DNA from: Secundilactobacillus similis DSM 23365 = JCM 2765
Lineage (GTDB): Bacteria > Bacillota > Bacilli > Lactobacillales > Lactobacillaceae
NCBI RefSeq assembly: GCF_001311075.1
Contig: NZ_BBAD01000015.1
Coordinates: forward strand, 1 to 52,178
DNA: 52,178 nt
Reading direction: 5' to 3'
The translations under genes were made by a program, and so were the position numbers. Below the pieces are notes generated by a model. It searched no databases. It was given only the letters and a program-made list of their open reading frames with translations, and was not told the DNA's origin. How positions within the stretch are numbered: the first letter of the stretch is position 1; each line of letters begins with the position of its first letter. Shown here piece after piece: positions 9,101-20,535 of the stretch.

Positions 9101-12100
9101 AACTACATTGATGGGTATTTGAAAGCTGTTGAAACTGCGACCGATGATTTTAAGAAGGGGCAAGATGCCGGGCACAGTGTTGGGTTGAACGACTTAACGC
9201 CGCAAGATGAAGCAACGCTAGCGAAAACACCATTTGATGAAGCCTATATTAAAGGGTATTTGAACGGTTATGAAACTGGAAAAGCGTCTTACGATGAAGA
9301 TAAAAAACTTGGTGAGACGGATGGCACCGCTGCGGGATTAGCTGGTAAAGACCAACCCACAGCACTTGATACAAAGGGTTATTCTGACGGTGTATTGGCG
9401 AGCTATGAGGCTGCAAAAGGTCAATATACGGCCGATAAAACGGCTGGTATTAACGATGCAACAGCTGACGGTTCAAGTCGATTAGATGAGGCTGATTTAA
9501 CTGGGCGCTCACAAGGCTATATTGACGGCTATACCACTACGTATCAAGGTGTGAAGGACGAGGCTGATACGAATGCCGGTCAACTTGATGGGACCACTGC
9601 GGGTCTAGCAGGTGAAGATAAGGCGGACGTTACAACCGAAACCACTAAGTATCAAGATGCCTACACTGCTGCCTATACAATGGCGAAGGCCAGTTATGAT
9701 ACTGATCGGATAGCCGGTGCTGACGCTGGTACTGCAGCCGGTGAAGCTCGTGAAGCAGCAATAGATTTAACAGATCAATCACAAGGGTACGTTGATGGCT
9801 ATACCAGTACGTACCAAGTCTCGAAAGATACAGCCGATGTAAATGCCGGTACAGACGCCGGAAAGCAAGCCGGATTAGCCGGTAAAGTTGCAGTTGATAA
9901 CCAGACTGAAACCGATAAGTTTAAAACTGCGTATACTGATGCTTATACGACTGCTAAAGCGAGCTATGATCAAGATGAAGCTTCAGGTGCTAAAGCTGGG
10001 CAAATTGACGGTGATAATCGTTTAGCTCAAATAGATTTAACGGATAAATCACAAGGGTATATTGATGGTTATAACAGTACGTATCAAGATGCCAAGAATG
10101 CGGCTGATACGAATGCCGGTAAACTTGATGGTGCTAAAGCTGGTTTGGCTGGTAATGTTGCAGCCGATGTAACGACAGAAACTACCTCATATCAAGACGC
10201 CTACACCGCAGCGTATACAACAGCGAAAGCTAGTTATGATACTGATCGCGAAATGGGTGCGTTTGATGGGGCAACTGCTGGTAATGCGCGTGAAGCCGAG
10301 GCAGATTTAACTGATAAGTCTCAAGGTTACATTGATGGCTACAATAGCACGTACCAAGATACAAAGGATAAGGCTGATACTGTAGCCGGCGCAGAAGCCG
10401 GTAACCAAGCTGGTTTAGCCGGTGAAGCAATCGTTGATAACGCGACTGAAAGTGAGAAGTATCAGACAGCCTACACAGAAGCGTATACAGCAGCGAAGGC
10501 CAGTTATGATACGGATCGTACAACGGGTACAACTGTCGGTGAAGCAACCGGGCTTTCAGGCAAGTCATCGTTAGACGTGAGTGGTGAGTCAAAGGGATAT
10601 CAGGATGGCTATGCTGTCGGGTATCAAACCGGTCTGGATAGTTATCAGGCAGATGAAGCGCTGGGTCAAACGGCGGGGACTACTGACGGCAGTTCACGGG
10701 TTGAGCCTGCTACTGATCTAAGTGCGAAATCGCAAGGTTACCAAGATGGGTACAACGCTACCTATACGCCAGCGAAAAATAAAGCGGATCAAACCGTCGC
10801 AATTAAGGATGCCAACGCTGTTGTAATTCCAGAAAATCTGTCGGAAAATACTGACGTGGTCAAGGCTAATCAAGCACTTCAAGAGGCAATCACGGCAGGG
10901 GATAACACACCAACGACAACCGATTCGATTAATACTGCTACTGAGGCACTTCAAAAGGCCATTGAAACGACTGAAAAGGCCTACACGACTGGCTCAGATT
11001 TGCTGACGAAAACGACTCCAGTCACTAAAGAAATTGATGTTGAAAAGGCTATTGAAACGCTGACAGCGACACTTGAAACAGGTACTGCCACCCAAATTAC
11101 TGATGACACTGCTACTTTACAGAATGCTTTGAAGCTGGCCAACGAGAACCGCGACATCGCCGTTAAGGACGCGGGTACGGTAGTTATTGAGTTCACGATT
11201 GCGGGCAATGCCGATGTGATTGCAGCGAAGCGTAACCTGAACGATGCACTTAACAATGGTGAAACTGACCAAGGGACAACGGCTGACATTACGGGTATGA
11301 CGGCAACGTTACGGCAGGTGATTGAAACGGCAACGACTGCCTATAATCAAGGCCAAACCGCATTACAGACGGCTGAATCAGTTGATAATGAAACCGAAGT
11401 TGCCACACTGATTAATCAATTAAACGCTGCACTGAAGAGTGGGACAACCAGTGATATTCAAAAACTAACTGATCAGCTGAATCAAACTAGTCAGACGGCT
11501 CAAGCTGACCGAAATGTGGCCATTACCGATGCCAATCAGGCACAAAAAAATGTACCAGAGACTCTGAAGAACAACGCTGACGTTGCTTCTGCCGCAACGA
11601 ATTTGATGACTAAGTTGGAGACGGGCACAACTGAGCAAATTAGGTTGGCCACAACAGTTTTGAAAACTGTCAGTGCAGCTACCGATAAGGCTGTAACTGC
11701 TGGTAACGCTGCAGTTGATACGGCTAAAACGGTTGCTAATGAACCGACTGTGTCACCGCTACTAACAGCGTTGAAAGGTATTTTAACAACTGGGACTACC
11801 GAAGCGATTGGTTCAGCCACTGCTAAGCTCACTGAAGCTACCAAGTCGGCTCAGGAATCACGTGACGCTGCGGTTAATGCTGGTCGTGCAGTTCAGGTAC
11901 CAACTGAAGTTGCAGGAAATAGCGATGTTCAAATGACTCAAGATAGATTGGCAGATGCGCTTGATTCAGGAACAACTGAAGCAATTGTTCAGGCAACGAA
12001 AAATTTGACAACCGCCATTAGCACAACAACCGACGTCAAGAGCAAGGCAAAAGACACGATTGATAATGCAGGAATCGTTGCGAACGAAGAGACAGTGAAT

Positions 12101-15100
12101 GCGGCTATCCAGGCGTTAAATGATTTACTAAATTCAGGTAGTGCAGCCGACATTGAAACTTCAACTAATGATTTAGATAAATTGTTAGATCAAACGGATG
12201 GTGAGCGAGCCGACGTTGTTACAGTTGCGACTGCCGTTGAAGTGCCGGGAAATATAGCTAAAAATGCCGATGTTACGGCTGCTAAGTCGGCCTTAGACAC
12301 GGCGATTTCAAACGGAACGATTGCTGACATTACCGAGAAGACGACGGCGCTGAATACTGCTATCCAAATGACCGGTGACGCTCAACAGACAGCTCAAGTA
12401 GCGCTTGAGAAAACTGCTCCGGTTACCCAGGAGGATGAAGTTCAAAAGGCGATTACAGCGTTAAATGATACTTTGTCGACTGGGACAGCGGACGCAATCG
12501 ATGGTGCAGTTGCTACGCTTACAACAGCAGTTGAGACTGCAACTGGAATACGGGAAACAGCTGTTGCTAAAGCATATCAAATCACAATTGATGAAACTAT
12601 TACCGATAACTCGACCGTTAAGGCAGCCCAAGCATTATTAACTCAAACTTTGTCCGATGCCGATACAGGTGTCGCAAAAACGGATACCATCACTGAAATG
12701 ACGGCTAAACTTCAAACGGCCATCGATGGCGCCAATCAAGCCTACGCTGATGGTCAAACGGCCTTGACTACGGCTCAACCAGTCGGCAATGAAGATGAAG
12801 TTGAACAGCTAACAACTCAGTTAACTAGTCTGTTAGCAAATGGATCGACTGATGAAATCAGCAAGACTATCGATGCCTTGAACACCACTGCTAAAACTGC
12901 GTTGACCAACAGACAAACAGCGACTGACAAGGCTACTGAAGCACAATCAAACATAACGCCTGATATTGCTAAAAATAGTGATGTTGCTACTGCTGGAGGT
13001 GTGCTAGAGGAACAGCTTGTGACAGGAACAACAGCCAAAATCAATGAGGCGGCAACCGCACTACAAACAGTCATTGACAGTACCATAGCTGCTAAACAAA
13101 ATGCCAATACCGCACTCAACTCACAGGGGACAGTCGCCAACGAACCAAGCATTCAGGCAAAGGCCAACACGTTGAATGAGTTACTGGCAACTGCTGCCAC
13201 TGCCGATATCGTAGCAGTAACGGAATCCTTAACGACCGACATTGATCAAGCAACCTACAGTCGCGCAACGGCAGTCACTGCTGCGAATATGATTACGATT
13301 CCAACGGATTTGGCAACCAATACCACTGTGACAAGTGCTCAGGATAACTTGCAAACTATGCGATCCTCTGGAACCACTAGTGAAATCATGGCAGCCACAA
13401 CCACGTTAACCAACGCCATCACCGTAGCAACATTAGCTCAAACTACTGCAACCGCAGCGCTAGATAATGTTGCACCAGTTGGCAACGAAGGCAGTGTTCA
13501 AACGGCAGTTGGTTTGTTACAAACTGCCTTGACTGGTGGAACGACCGCCGAAATTACCAAGGCTACTGAACAGCTAACAACGGCCGTCCAAACTGCCCAA
13601 GCCGCTCGGACAACCGCAATCAACGATGCAATGAACATCATCGTATCGGGTAACCAAGTAGCTAACGAGGAAGTGAAAAAGGCTCGGGAAACGTTGAACA
13701 CCAAATTGGCTGATGGTACCACCGATGACATCAACATCGCCGCAACCGAATTAGCAAACGCGGTCCAAGCAGTGACTGATGCCAAAACAACGGCCAATAC
13801 TGCCCTTGGCAACCTCGGCGATGTCGCTAACGAAGCAACGGTTCAAAAGGCTGTGACTGGCGTAACTGATCTGTTAACAACGGGAACGGCAGACGCCATC
13901 GAGCAGGCCGTAACAGCGTTACAGCAAGCCACCACGACTGCTAAGGCGGCGCGCAACACCGCTGCAACAACGGCCAATGCAGTTCAGGTCCCAACCGAAC
14001 TCAAGGCCAACCAAGACGTTAAGCAAGCGGCTGACAAGTTAACGACGGCCTTAACCACTGGGACGACGGCTGAGATTGACACGGCAACCACGGTGTTGAC
14101 CACTGCGATTACCAACACTAACCAAGCGTTAACCACGGCAAAAAACACGTTAACGGGCATTGGTAGAGTTGCCAACGAACAACCGGTCGCTACTGCAATG
14201 GCAACGTTGACGAAGACCTTTACGACAGGTAGCGCCGCTGAAATCAATGCAGCCAACGATGCCTTAACGGATGTGCTTAAAACCGCGCGATTGCAACGTG
14301 ATACGGTAATCACTGCCGCAACTGCCGTGGTGATTCCAACGTCACTCAAAGCAAGCGCCGACGTTATCGCAGCGCAAACGGCCTTGAACACGGCCTTACA
14401 AGTCGGGACAACCGCAATCATCAAACAGGCAACCACTGATTTGAACACCGCAATTGCTGCAACGGGTACAGCGCAAACAACTGGTCAGATGGCGTTAGTA
14501 ACGGCTAACGCAACTACCTTGACGAAGGAAACCGGGGTGGCTAACGCGTTGACGCAGTTAGCAGCCTTGTTAGAGAATGGTACAGCGACTGCTACGGAAT
14601 TGACGCAGGCTACACAGCATTTAGCGACTGAAGTTGGCACTGCCGAAACTTTACGTACTACGGCAATCGATACGGCCGAAGCGATTACGATTCCAGCCGA
14701 GTTAGCGCATCACCAAGATGTGCTGGGCACCAACGATGCGTTGATTAGTGCGGTGACGGCTGCTAAGCATGGTACGGGCACCACGGCGCAAATCGAGCAA
14801 GCAACAATCGCGCTCCAAAACGTGATTGCAACCGCGCAAAATACCAATGATGTTGCCCGGGCCGCGATTGCGGTGACCGACCTCTCAACAACGGCCACGA
14901 CACCACTCGTTCAATCCGCTAAGCAACAGCTCCAAACGTTGCTTGACGGTGGTACGGCAACGATTGCGCAGCTCAAACAAGCGACAACGAATCTGGCAAC
15001 GGCGGTTGAAACCGCGCGGACGACCTTTACACAAAGTTGGTCAGACGGTGCCATTTCGACGATTCACATTACTGATAACCATGATTTGACGGTGATAACG

Positions 15101-17433
15101 GTTGAAACCGATGGCACGCGCACCACGGCAACGATTGCGGGTGGTAACGGAACCGCTGACGGCTTGACCTTCGTCACACCAGCCGATGGTGCACTCAGTG
15201 TATTTAAGGCCACAACGGTCGCTGAAGGGCAGTTGGTTGAAACACTGACCGTGCCACGGACTACGGCGATTACGTCAACCACCACGTTGACCACGACCAC
15301 GCCAGCAACCACCAACATCACGGTACCGGCAACCACGGTTACCACGACTACGGTGACGCCAACTGGTGACACCACAGTCACAACGGTGGTCACGAGTCAA
15401 CTTGGCAAGCAAGGGCAAGTTGTCGCAACGGTGGCACCAGAGGTAACGACCGCAACTGTCGTGCTCCTGCCGGATGGCACTGATGCGCTGACGACAACCG
15501 GTACCAAGCGGAGCACTCAAAGTGATGGCGCACAAGTGCTCACATTGACCACGCCGCAAGCTGATGGCAGTGAACTGACGCAACAGTTGATCATCCAAAA
15601 GGATGGTACTGTCAGTTACGCGAAGACGGCTAAATACACGGATACCGATGCCAACGTCGCCACAGTTGAAACCAACGCCAACGGCCAACTCGTTCAGTTA
15701 ACGACTTACGACGCCGGTACGAAGCAGGCAGTCGTCGTTGATGCAGCCGGTATCGCCCAACTCTTGGCAATTGCTGATCGGACGGGCAGCCAAACGGTGG
15801 CTGGATTTACCATCACCAAAGCAGATGACGGTAGTTTAGCGGTGACTTGGCTGGTAACAGCGGTACGACAACTTACGCCGTTGGGACTGATGACCAAGGG
15901 AATTTTGCTTACACCAAGGTTGCGGTTACCAAGGATACTGACGGCACCACGGTCGTTGCAACCAATCTCGATGCTGACGTGACGTCAATCGATAAGACTT
16001 GGAACGATCAGAGCAAGACCAACGTTCAAGTTTCACAGAGCACAACGGCCATTCAGAAGCTGATTCAACAGCTCTTGCAAGATAAGGGCGTCCTCCCAAC
16101 GACTACGCCAGAGCAGGCCACGGTTTCGGCGACGGTTCCAACGCAGCATTTGGCAAATGACGTTAACTTGGACTACGATGCATCGACTGATAGCTACGTG
16201 CTCCACAAAGCAACTGATCCGTTGACCAACTACCATACGGCGGTTACGGCCAAGCACGGGAAGGTGTCTGACAGTAAGGATCAACTTTACCAAACTAACG
16301 GCAGCCAAACGGTGATCACCACCCAATTGACCGCGGACGGCGCACAGTTGACCCAAGCCGACACGACCTGGTTAGATGGCAGTCAATCGACCATCCAACG
16401 TCAAGCTGACGGCACTTACCAGTTGGTTGAACAAACCGCTACTGGCGAAACGAAGGCGACTGATTTGACGCCGGGGACTACGGTGACATCCGGAACGTTG
16501 AGCTTTACCGCTACGCCCGATGGCAACGTAGCCGGTGTTCAAACCGCTGGCGATACCCAACTGATCTTGGGCGCAGATGCGGCTGGTAACTTTACGGCCA
16601 ACCAAGTCACGACCGTTACCAACAACGGCAACACGACCAAAGTTGTGACCGATGACGCTGGGACGCCAATCGCTATGAGTCAAATTTGGTCGGATGGGTC
16701 ACAGACGAACCTGACCTTTGGTGATCCGACCGCAACCACGTCATCATTGACACAGTTAGTTCAAAACCTACTCAACCAAATCGGCGCAACGGCACCGGAC
16801 GCAATTAAGGTTGCGGACGACGCCCAACAGGTTGGTGGCGTTTTGATCAAACGTGACGGCAACAAGGTCACGTTATCGAAAGTCACGGCCGGTAATGTTG
16901 AGACTTCGGCTAGCGTTGATCAAAAAACCGGCGACGTGTTGTACCAAGAGACAACGCTGTCACAACCAGAAGTGGTGACGGAAACGGTTGTTGAAACGGT
17001 TCCAACAGCTTCGACTGAACAGGCCGGGGGAACTGCTAGCGATGGGTTAACCACACCAGCAAAGCAAGCAAATACAGCGGAGTCGACACGAAATACTGCA
17101 CGGACGAACGAAACGCAGTCTGCTAACAATGATCCAAAGGTTAAGCAACTTGGCACCTCTGGACAAGCAGGCAACCCTGAATTCGAGACGAATGGGGCGT
17201 CCGAATCCAATGGGCATGCTGAGCGGACTGGTAACATCGAACAGCTTGCAACTGATGGCGAACCATCTCTGACGGCGCAAACTGAACAGAACGCAGCCAG
17301 TGAAGCTGCAGAACAAGAGCAATTGCCACAGACGGATGATCAAAGTAACGCCGCAGCTTCAACGGCGGGACTAGGATTGTTGGCTGGCTTGGCCGGTGCG
17401 CTTGGGTTACGGCGGAAGCGGCGTGAGGAATAG
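6182..17433 (+). CDS. Giant KxYKxGKxW / LPxTG repetitive surface adhesin (interrupted)
   Basis: One gene of about 3750 codons for a giant cell-wall adhesin. The N-terminus carries a KxYKxGKxW signal (HYKAYKAGKRWLVAGISIATFG) cleaved near TAHA. A Ser/Thr-rich segment and a lectin-like beta domain (about 6965-7790) follow, then a MucBP-like domain (VTVNYINVDGG) and a WSDGALSRIEI domain. Next are GYxDGY repeats (about 9070-10790), many two-helix repeats (10800-15030), four more W-(S/N/L)D-type beta domains, and LPQTD (17323-17337) with a membrane segment and RRKRREE. Two breaks occur. An in-frame TAA at 6962-6964 separates two segments open in the same frame. A missing T near 15847 shifts frame; repair reads VTLAGNSGTTTYAV. 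AAGGGG precedes the ATG. The 129-bp upstream gap holds a small CTGATT/AATCAG hairpin. Confidence 0.87.
9070..10790 (+). repeat. GYxDGY repeats within the giant adhesin
   Basis: Coding repeats of roughly 100 residues. Each unit carries SQGYIDGYxxTYQ, then (A)DTNAGxxDGxxAGLAG, a spacer, and YQDAYTAAYTxAKASYDxDR. About six units are recognisable and the similarity extends to the DNA. The pattern predicts a regular helical rod with periodic Tyr and Gly, probably stalk or ligand-presenting. I do not know a named family for it. Confidence 0.75.
10800..15030 (+). repeat. Alternating two-helix repeats (FIVAR-like) in the giant adhesin
   Basis: About 24 coding units of roughly 70 residues alternate between two types. 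Type A starts IPxxLAxNxDVxxAxxxLxxAL. Type B starts (V)ANExxVxxAxxxLxxLLxxGT and ends near RxxAV/IxxA. Both contain GTTxEIxxATxxL. Together they make about 12 A-B pairs. The helix-turn-helix pattern recalls FIVAR-type adhesin repeats, but I cannot confirm membership from the sequence alone. Confidence 0.7.
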
Positions 17434-17435
17434 TT

Positions 17436-17491
17436 ATAGTAAATAAATAAGGAACCTACCAAACTCGGTAGGTTCCTTATTTATTTACTAA
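17436..17491. terminator. Long perfect bidirectional terminator
   Basis: A near-perfect stem of more than 20 bp, with GGAACCTACC and GGTAGGTTCC at its core and loop AAACTC, is flanked by A/T runs. It lies between the convergent giant adhesin gene and a small secreted-protein gene, and overlaps the stop codon of the latter. Confidence 0.88.
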
Positions 17492-18018
17492 TTGATTTCT
17501 GGATAATAGCGCTCGCCTGAAAAATGCCGATTTTTCATTACTTTAGCGACTTTCTTAGTTGCATAAAAGTGCTCATAAGTCCATATGCCGGCGCCACCTG
17601 CGGCACTTAAAACACGGAAACGAACACCGTGATAGCTATGAATTTTCACTTTGTAATAGTCACCGGCACCTGCAGTTTGATTCCAGCCATAAACCCAAAG
17701 CCATGGTGATTTAAAAGTTGCGAATGTCCAATTTTGATGTGAAGAAACTTGTTCACCATCGAGGTTTAGATTTCGCGTGTGCAAAGGGGAACGACTATAG
17801 TACCATTTTTCATAGTAAGTATGGCTACTTAAATGATTGGGCGTAAATATCATTTTTTCGTATCGACCGTCAGTGTAATGATACCAGGTTCGTTGAAATC
17901 TGGCTGGATAGTGACGAAGCGAATTCTTCGCTGAGGCAGAGGTTGTCGTTGTTGCCCCGATAATTCCCAATGGAAGTAGTAATAGTAAAGCAGATTTGTA
18001 GATAGTAGATTTATGCAT
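17488..18018 (-). CDS. Small secreted aromatic-rich protein of unknown function
   Basis: A 176-residue exported protein. The Sec signal peptide (KSALLLLLPLGIIGATTTT) is cleaved near SASA. The mature part is basic and very rich in Tyr, Trp and His (FQRTWYHYTDGRYEKMIF, YYEKWYYS, WLWVYGW). The RTWYHYTDG motif about 20 residues after cleavage resembles RGTWYHKTG in the protein encoded at 2367 and RGKWQTHRD in that at 1777. All three therefore look like small secreted proteins of one type, placed beside LPxTG genes. No cysteine, anchor or catalytic motif is seen. The function is unknown. Confidence 0.72.
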   Translation of the reverse strand: MHKSTIYKSALLLLLPLGIIGATTTTSASAKNSLRHYPARFQRTWYHYTDGRYEKMIFTPNHLSSHTYYEKWYYSRSPLHTRNLNLDGEQVSSHQNWTFATFKSPWLWVYGWNQTAGAGDYYKVKIHSYHGVRFRVLSAAGGAGIWTYEHFYATKKVAKVMKNRHFSGERYYPEIN

Positions 18019-18217
18019 GGCAAGGCCTTCTTAAATTGATGAATTTAATATTCTTATTATATCATTAAATAATTTGGCAATATGCCTTGATAAAGGAATC
18101 TAATACTTTTCAAAAATGAAATTAATTTGCCTGATAATATACGATGCATAAATTCTGTCATAATCAGAACCCCACCTCCCGCATTTCCCAAGTTATATGA
18201 TAAACTTGATAGTAACT

Positions 18218-18231
18218 AGTGTTATAGCACT
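18218..18231. promoter_or_regulatory. Possible MarR operator
   Basis: AGTGTTATAGCACT is an imperfect palindrome (two central mismatches) located 38 bp before the MarR gene start. The size and position suit MarR autoregulation. Confidence 0.35.
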
Positions 18232-18268
18232 GAAAACAATACTCATTTAAAATTCAAGGAGTCTCAAC

Positions 18269-18706
18269 ATGCCCAACACCCCCGAAGCCGATTTCGTGCA
18301 GCAAGTCGCCCAACTGAATCTTGCCATTTCAACGCACATTACCGAAACCCTGGCGCCGTACGATGTTAATGCGTCCAACTACTTCTACCTGATGAAAATC
18401 GGTGACCATCCCGGTATCGTGCAACGTGAATTTAACGACGTGGTGCACCTGAATCCCAGTTCGATCACCCGTGCCGTCAACCACCTCATCAAAAAAGGAT
18501 TGGTCGACAAGCGAACCAATCCTGAAGACAGGCGAGCAACGCAGCTTTATCTGACAGCGGATGGTCAGCAGATTACCACCGCAATCAATCAATTTATTCA
18601 GCAATTAAATGCCGAGTTGATGTCTAGGTTGGGGCCGGACGCTCAGCACATCTTTGAACAATTGATTCAGCTCCGCCACTCGATTGAACAAGGCACGGCC
18701 GATTAA
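18269..18706 (+). CDS. MarR-family transcriptional regulator
   Basis: A 145-residue MarR-type winged-helix repressor. It shows the dimerisation helices at both ends, the recognition helix region NPSSITRAVNHLIKKGLV, and the wing signature DKRTNPEDRRATQLYLTADGQQ with the conserved DxR. CAAGGAG precedes the ATG. Its stop overlaps by four bases the stop of the convergent SDR gene. MarR proteins often respond to phenolic or oxidant stress and control nearby oxidoreductases. The adjacent SDR and NmrA-like genes are plausible targets, but the sequence does not prove this. Confidence 0.87.
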   Translation: MPNTPEADFVQQVAQLNLAISTHITETLAPYDVNASNYFYLMKIGDHPGIVQREFNDVVHLNPSSITRAVNHLIKKGLVDKRTNPEDRRATQLYLTADGQQITTAINQFIQQLNAELMSRLGPDAQHIFEQLIQLRHSIEQGTAD

Positions 18707-19475
18707 GCGTTCTTGAAAGTCGGGTTGTCTTTAAACATGTGCCATACTTGCTCGGTCATGTCGTTGTTCTCTTGTTTAGTGGCGCGCAGTTGCGTCCACG
18801 AGGTGTCAAAGGTGATCTCTGGCGTATCACTTGCCAGTTGGTCGATCACCGCACTGACGAATTCGTTGAGGTCAGAGCCATAGGTGTGCTCACCGCTACC
18901 ACCGAGGTTGGTATTGACGGCGGGTGGTAGGATTTCAAATACCGCCGTGTCGGCTTCCTCTAACTGAAGACGCAACGATTGGGTAAAGCCATGAACCGCA
19001 TTCTTCGAGGCAGTATACAGTGCACCCAGGCACCGGTGGTGATGACCAGGCCGGATGAGACGTTGATGATGGCGCTGTTCGGATGACTCGTAATCAACGG
19101 TAACAGGAGCATCGTCAGGTGAAGCGGGGCTTCAAAGTTGATGGCCAGTTCCTGATGGTACCAGTCCCAGCTTTGCCGCTTATCCTGATTTTGAAGGTTG
19201 ATCCAGCGCTGGATACCGGCGTTGTTGATCAACATATCGAGGTCACTAAAATGAACTTGAACCCAGTCAGCTAATCGTTGACGTTCACTTGCCGAACTTA
19301 AGTCGGCCTTGAACGTTTGCAGAGCTGGTTGGGTCTTTTTAGCTTGATCAATGTTGGTCTGACTATAATCGACAACCAGTACATCGTTGCCCAATGACAG
19401 TAACTTTTGCGCGATTGCGAAGCCGATGCCAGTTGTGCCACCGGTGATTAAGACGTGATGATTAACGAGTTCCAT
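18703..19475 (-). CDS. Short-chain dehydrogenase/reductase (DltE-like)
   Basis: A 257-residue SDR enzyme after repair. It has the NAD(P)-binding motif TGGTTGIG (residues about 11-18), NNAGIQRW, the catalytic Ser in NVSSG, and YxxxK as YTASK. Overall it resembles the DltE type of SDR (NNAGIQ, PPAVNTNLGG, a C-terminal segment near MTEQVW). One G is missing near 19025: repair changes WVHCILPRR to WVALYTASKNAVHGF and so restores the catalytic Tyr and Lys. GGAGG lies before the ATG. It is divergent from an NmrA-like reductase gene and shares with it a 48-bp perfect palindrome. No dlt operon is nearby, so a cell-wall role is not implied; the substrate is unknown. Confidence 0.83.
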
Positions 19476-19510
19476 AATGCCATCCTCCTAAAAGAATTAG
19501 TTTTCAAGTG

Positions 19511-19558
19511 AAGCGTAACACAAATTAGGTGCATATGCACCTAATTTGTGTTACGCTT
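19511..19558. promoter_or_regulatory. Perfect 48-bp palindrome between divergent oxidoreductase genes
   Basis: Each arm is 24 bases: AAGCGTAACACAAATTAGGT then GCAT on the left, with the exact reverse complement on the right and no loop. It fills most of the divergent intergenic space between the SDR gene (minus) and the NmrA-like gene (plus). It must overlap the promoters and could bind a dimer or tetramer of a repressor. For the minus gene, TTGTGT and TAATTC 18 bases apart could be the -35 and -10. As RNA it would form a hairpin, but there is no T-run for termination. Confidence 0.75.
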
Positions 19559-19579
19559 TTAGCAAAGGGGATGAAAAAG

Positions 19580-20426
19580 ATGATTGTTGTGACTTCAGCA
19601 GCTGGCCATACCGGGTCAATTATTGTTGATGCATTGGTGAAACGCGGACTGCCAGTGATTGCGACGGACCTTAATCCGACAGTGAAGCAACTACCAGGGA
19701 TCGAACGGGCCATCGTGGGTGATCTGACTCAGTTGGACGTTCAACTTGAGATTATTAGTGCGGCGGATATTTTAATTTATATTCCACCGTTATTTTCATC
19801 GGAGGAAGCGTTGATTGGGAATTCATTGATTGATCTGGCAGCTGAGGCGAAGTTGCAGCAGTTCATTTTTATGTCGGTGACCCACCCCATATTGAGTTCA
19901 CTGTTGCAGCATACGGCCAAGCGCGATGTGGAGGAGCATTTAATTTACACGGGTATGCGCACCCAGTTGCCGTACACGATTTTGCAACCGATGCACTACA
20001 TGCACAACTTTGATCCACTAGCGGTAAAGCGGAGCGGAAAATACCGGATTTTCTACAGCTTAGACGGTGCCGTTGCGTACGTTGATCCAATTGACGTTGC
20101 CGAAGTCGTGTTGAACGTGCTTGCGGAACCAGCCAAACATAATAAGGCCACGTACGAGCTAGTGGGGACCGCACCGTACACGCCGAAAGAATTAGTGACC
20201 CGCTTCAATGCGTCACCGGGGAGCATGCCGTTGCTGAATACGTGCCAGTTGAGCAGTTTTTAGATGATATCGGCGCGCAGGATTTATACTTTAGGACTGG
20301 CTTTAAGCACCTTGCCGACAGTTACAGCCAATGGGGATTGGACGGGAACGTGACTGTTTTAACGATGTTGTTGGGACGGGACCCAACACGTTTGAGGACT
20401 ATTTAGTCCGGACGTTGGCGAAGTGA
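19580..20426 (+). CDS. NmrA-like NAD(P)-binding oxidoreductase
   Basis: A 282-residue atypical SDR of the NmrA / quinone-reductase type after repair. It has the dinucleotide motif TSAAGHTG near the N-terminus, then FIFMSVTHP, YTILQPMHYMHNF and VDPIDVAEVVLNVL, all typical of the family. There is no YxxxK catalytic pair, as usual here. I start at the ATG at 19580 because AAAGGGG is at the right distance. One G is missing near 20217 (repair ASPGEHAVAEYVPVEQFLDD) and one A near 20388 (repair GRDPNTFEDYLVRTLAK), leading to the TGA at 20424-20426. It is divergent from the SDR gene around a long palindrome, so both probably answer the same regulator. Confidence 0.8.
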
Positions 20427-20436
20427 AATGAGGATG

Positions 20437-20485
20437 AAAAGACGCTATTTTCGGATTGGGGAATCCGGGAATAGCGTCTTTTTTG
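20437..20485 (+). terminator. Rho-independent terminator
   Basis: AAAAGACGCTATT pairs with AATAGCGTCTTTTTT, and an inner CGGATT/AATCCG stem adds to it. It lies just after the NmrA-like gene. Confidence 0.85.
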
Positions 20486-20535
20486 TTTTACTAGAAAACT
20501 AGTTAAAAGTGTTTGTACCGCTAATTATCGGTACC

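Noticed and set aside
9070..15030. Regular DNA repeats that could suggest a CRISPR or tandem array
   Set aside because: The repeats are long, imperfect and in one open frame; they encode protein repeats and there are no cas genes.
10981..15393. Many antisense open frames rich in Val/Ala/Ser in the giant adhesin gene
   Set aside because: They arise from the repetitive ACN/GCN codon pattern of the adhesin read in reverse and lack ribosome sites.
18703..19475. Naming the SDR gene dltE
   Set aside because: The resemblance is only at family level and no dlt operon is adjacent, so I leave the symbol empty.
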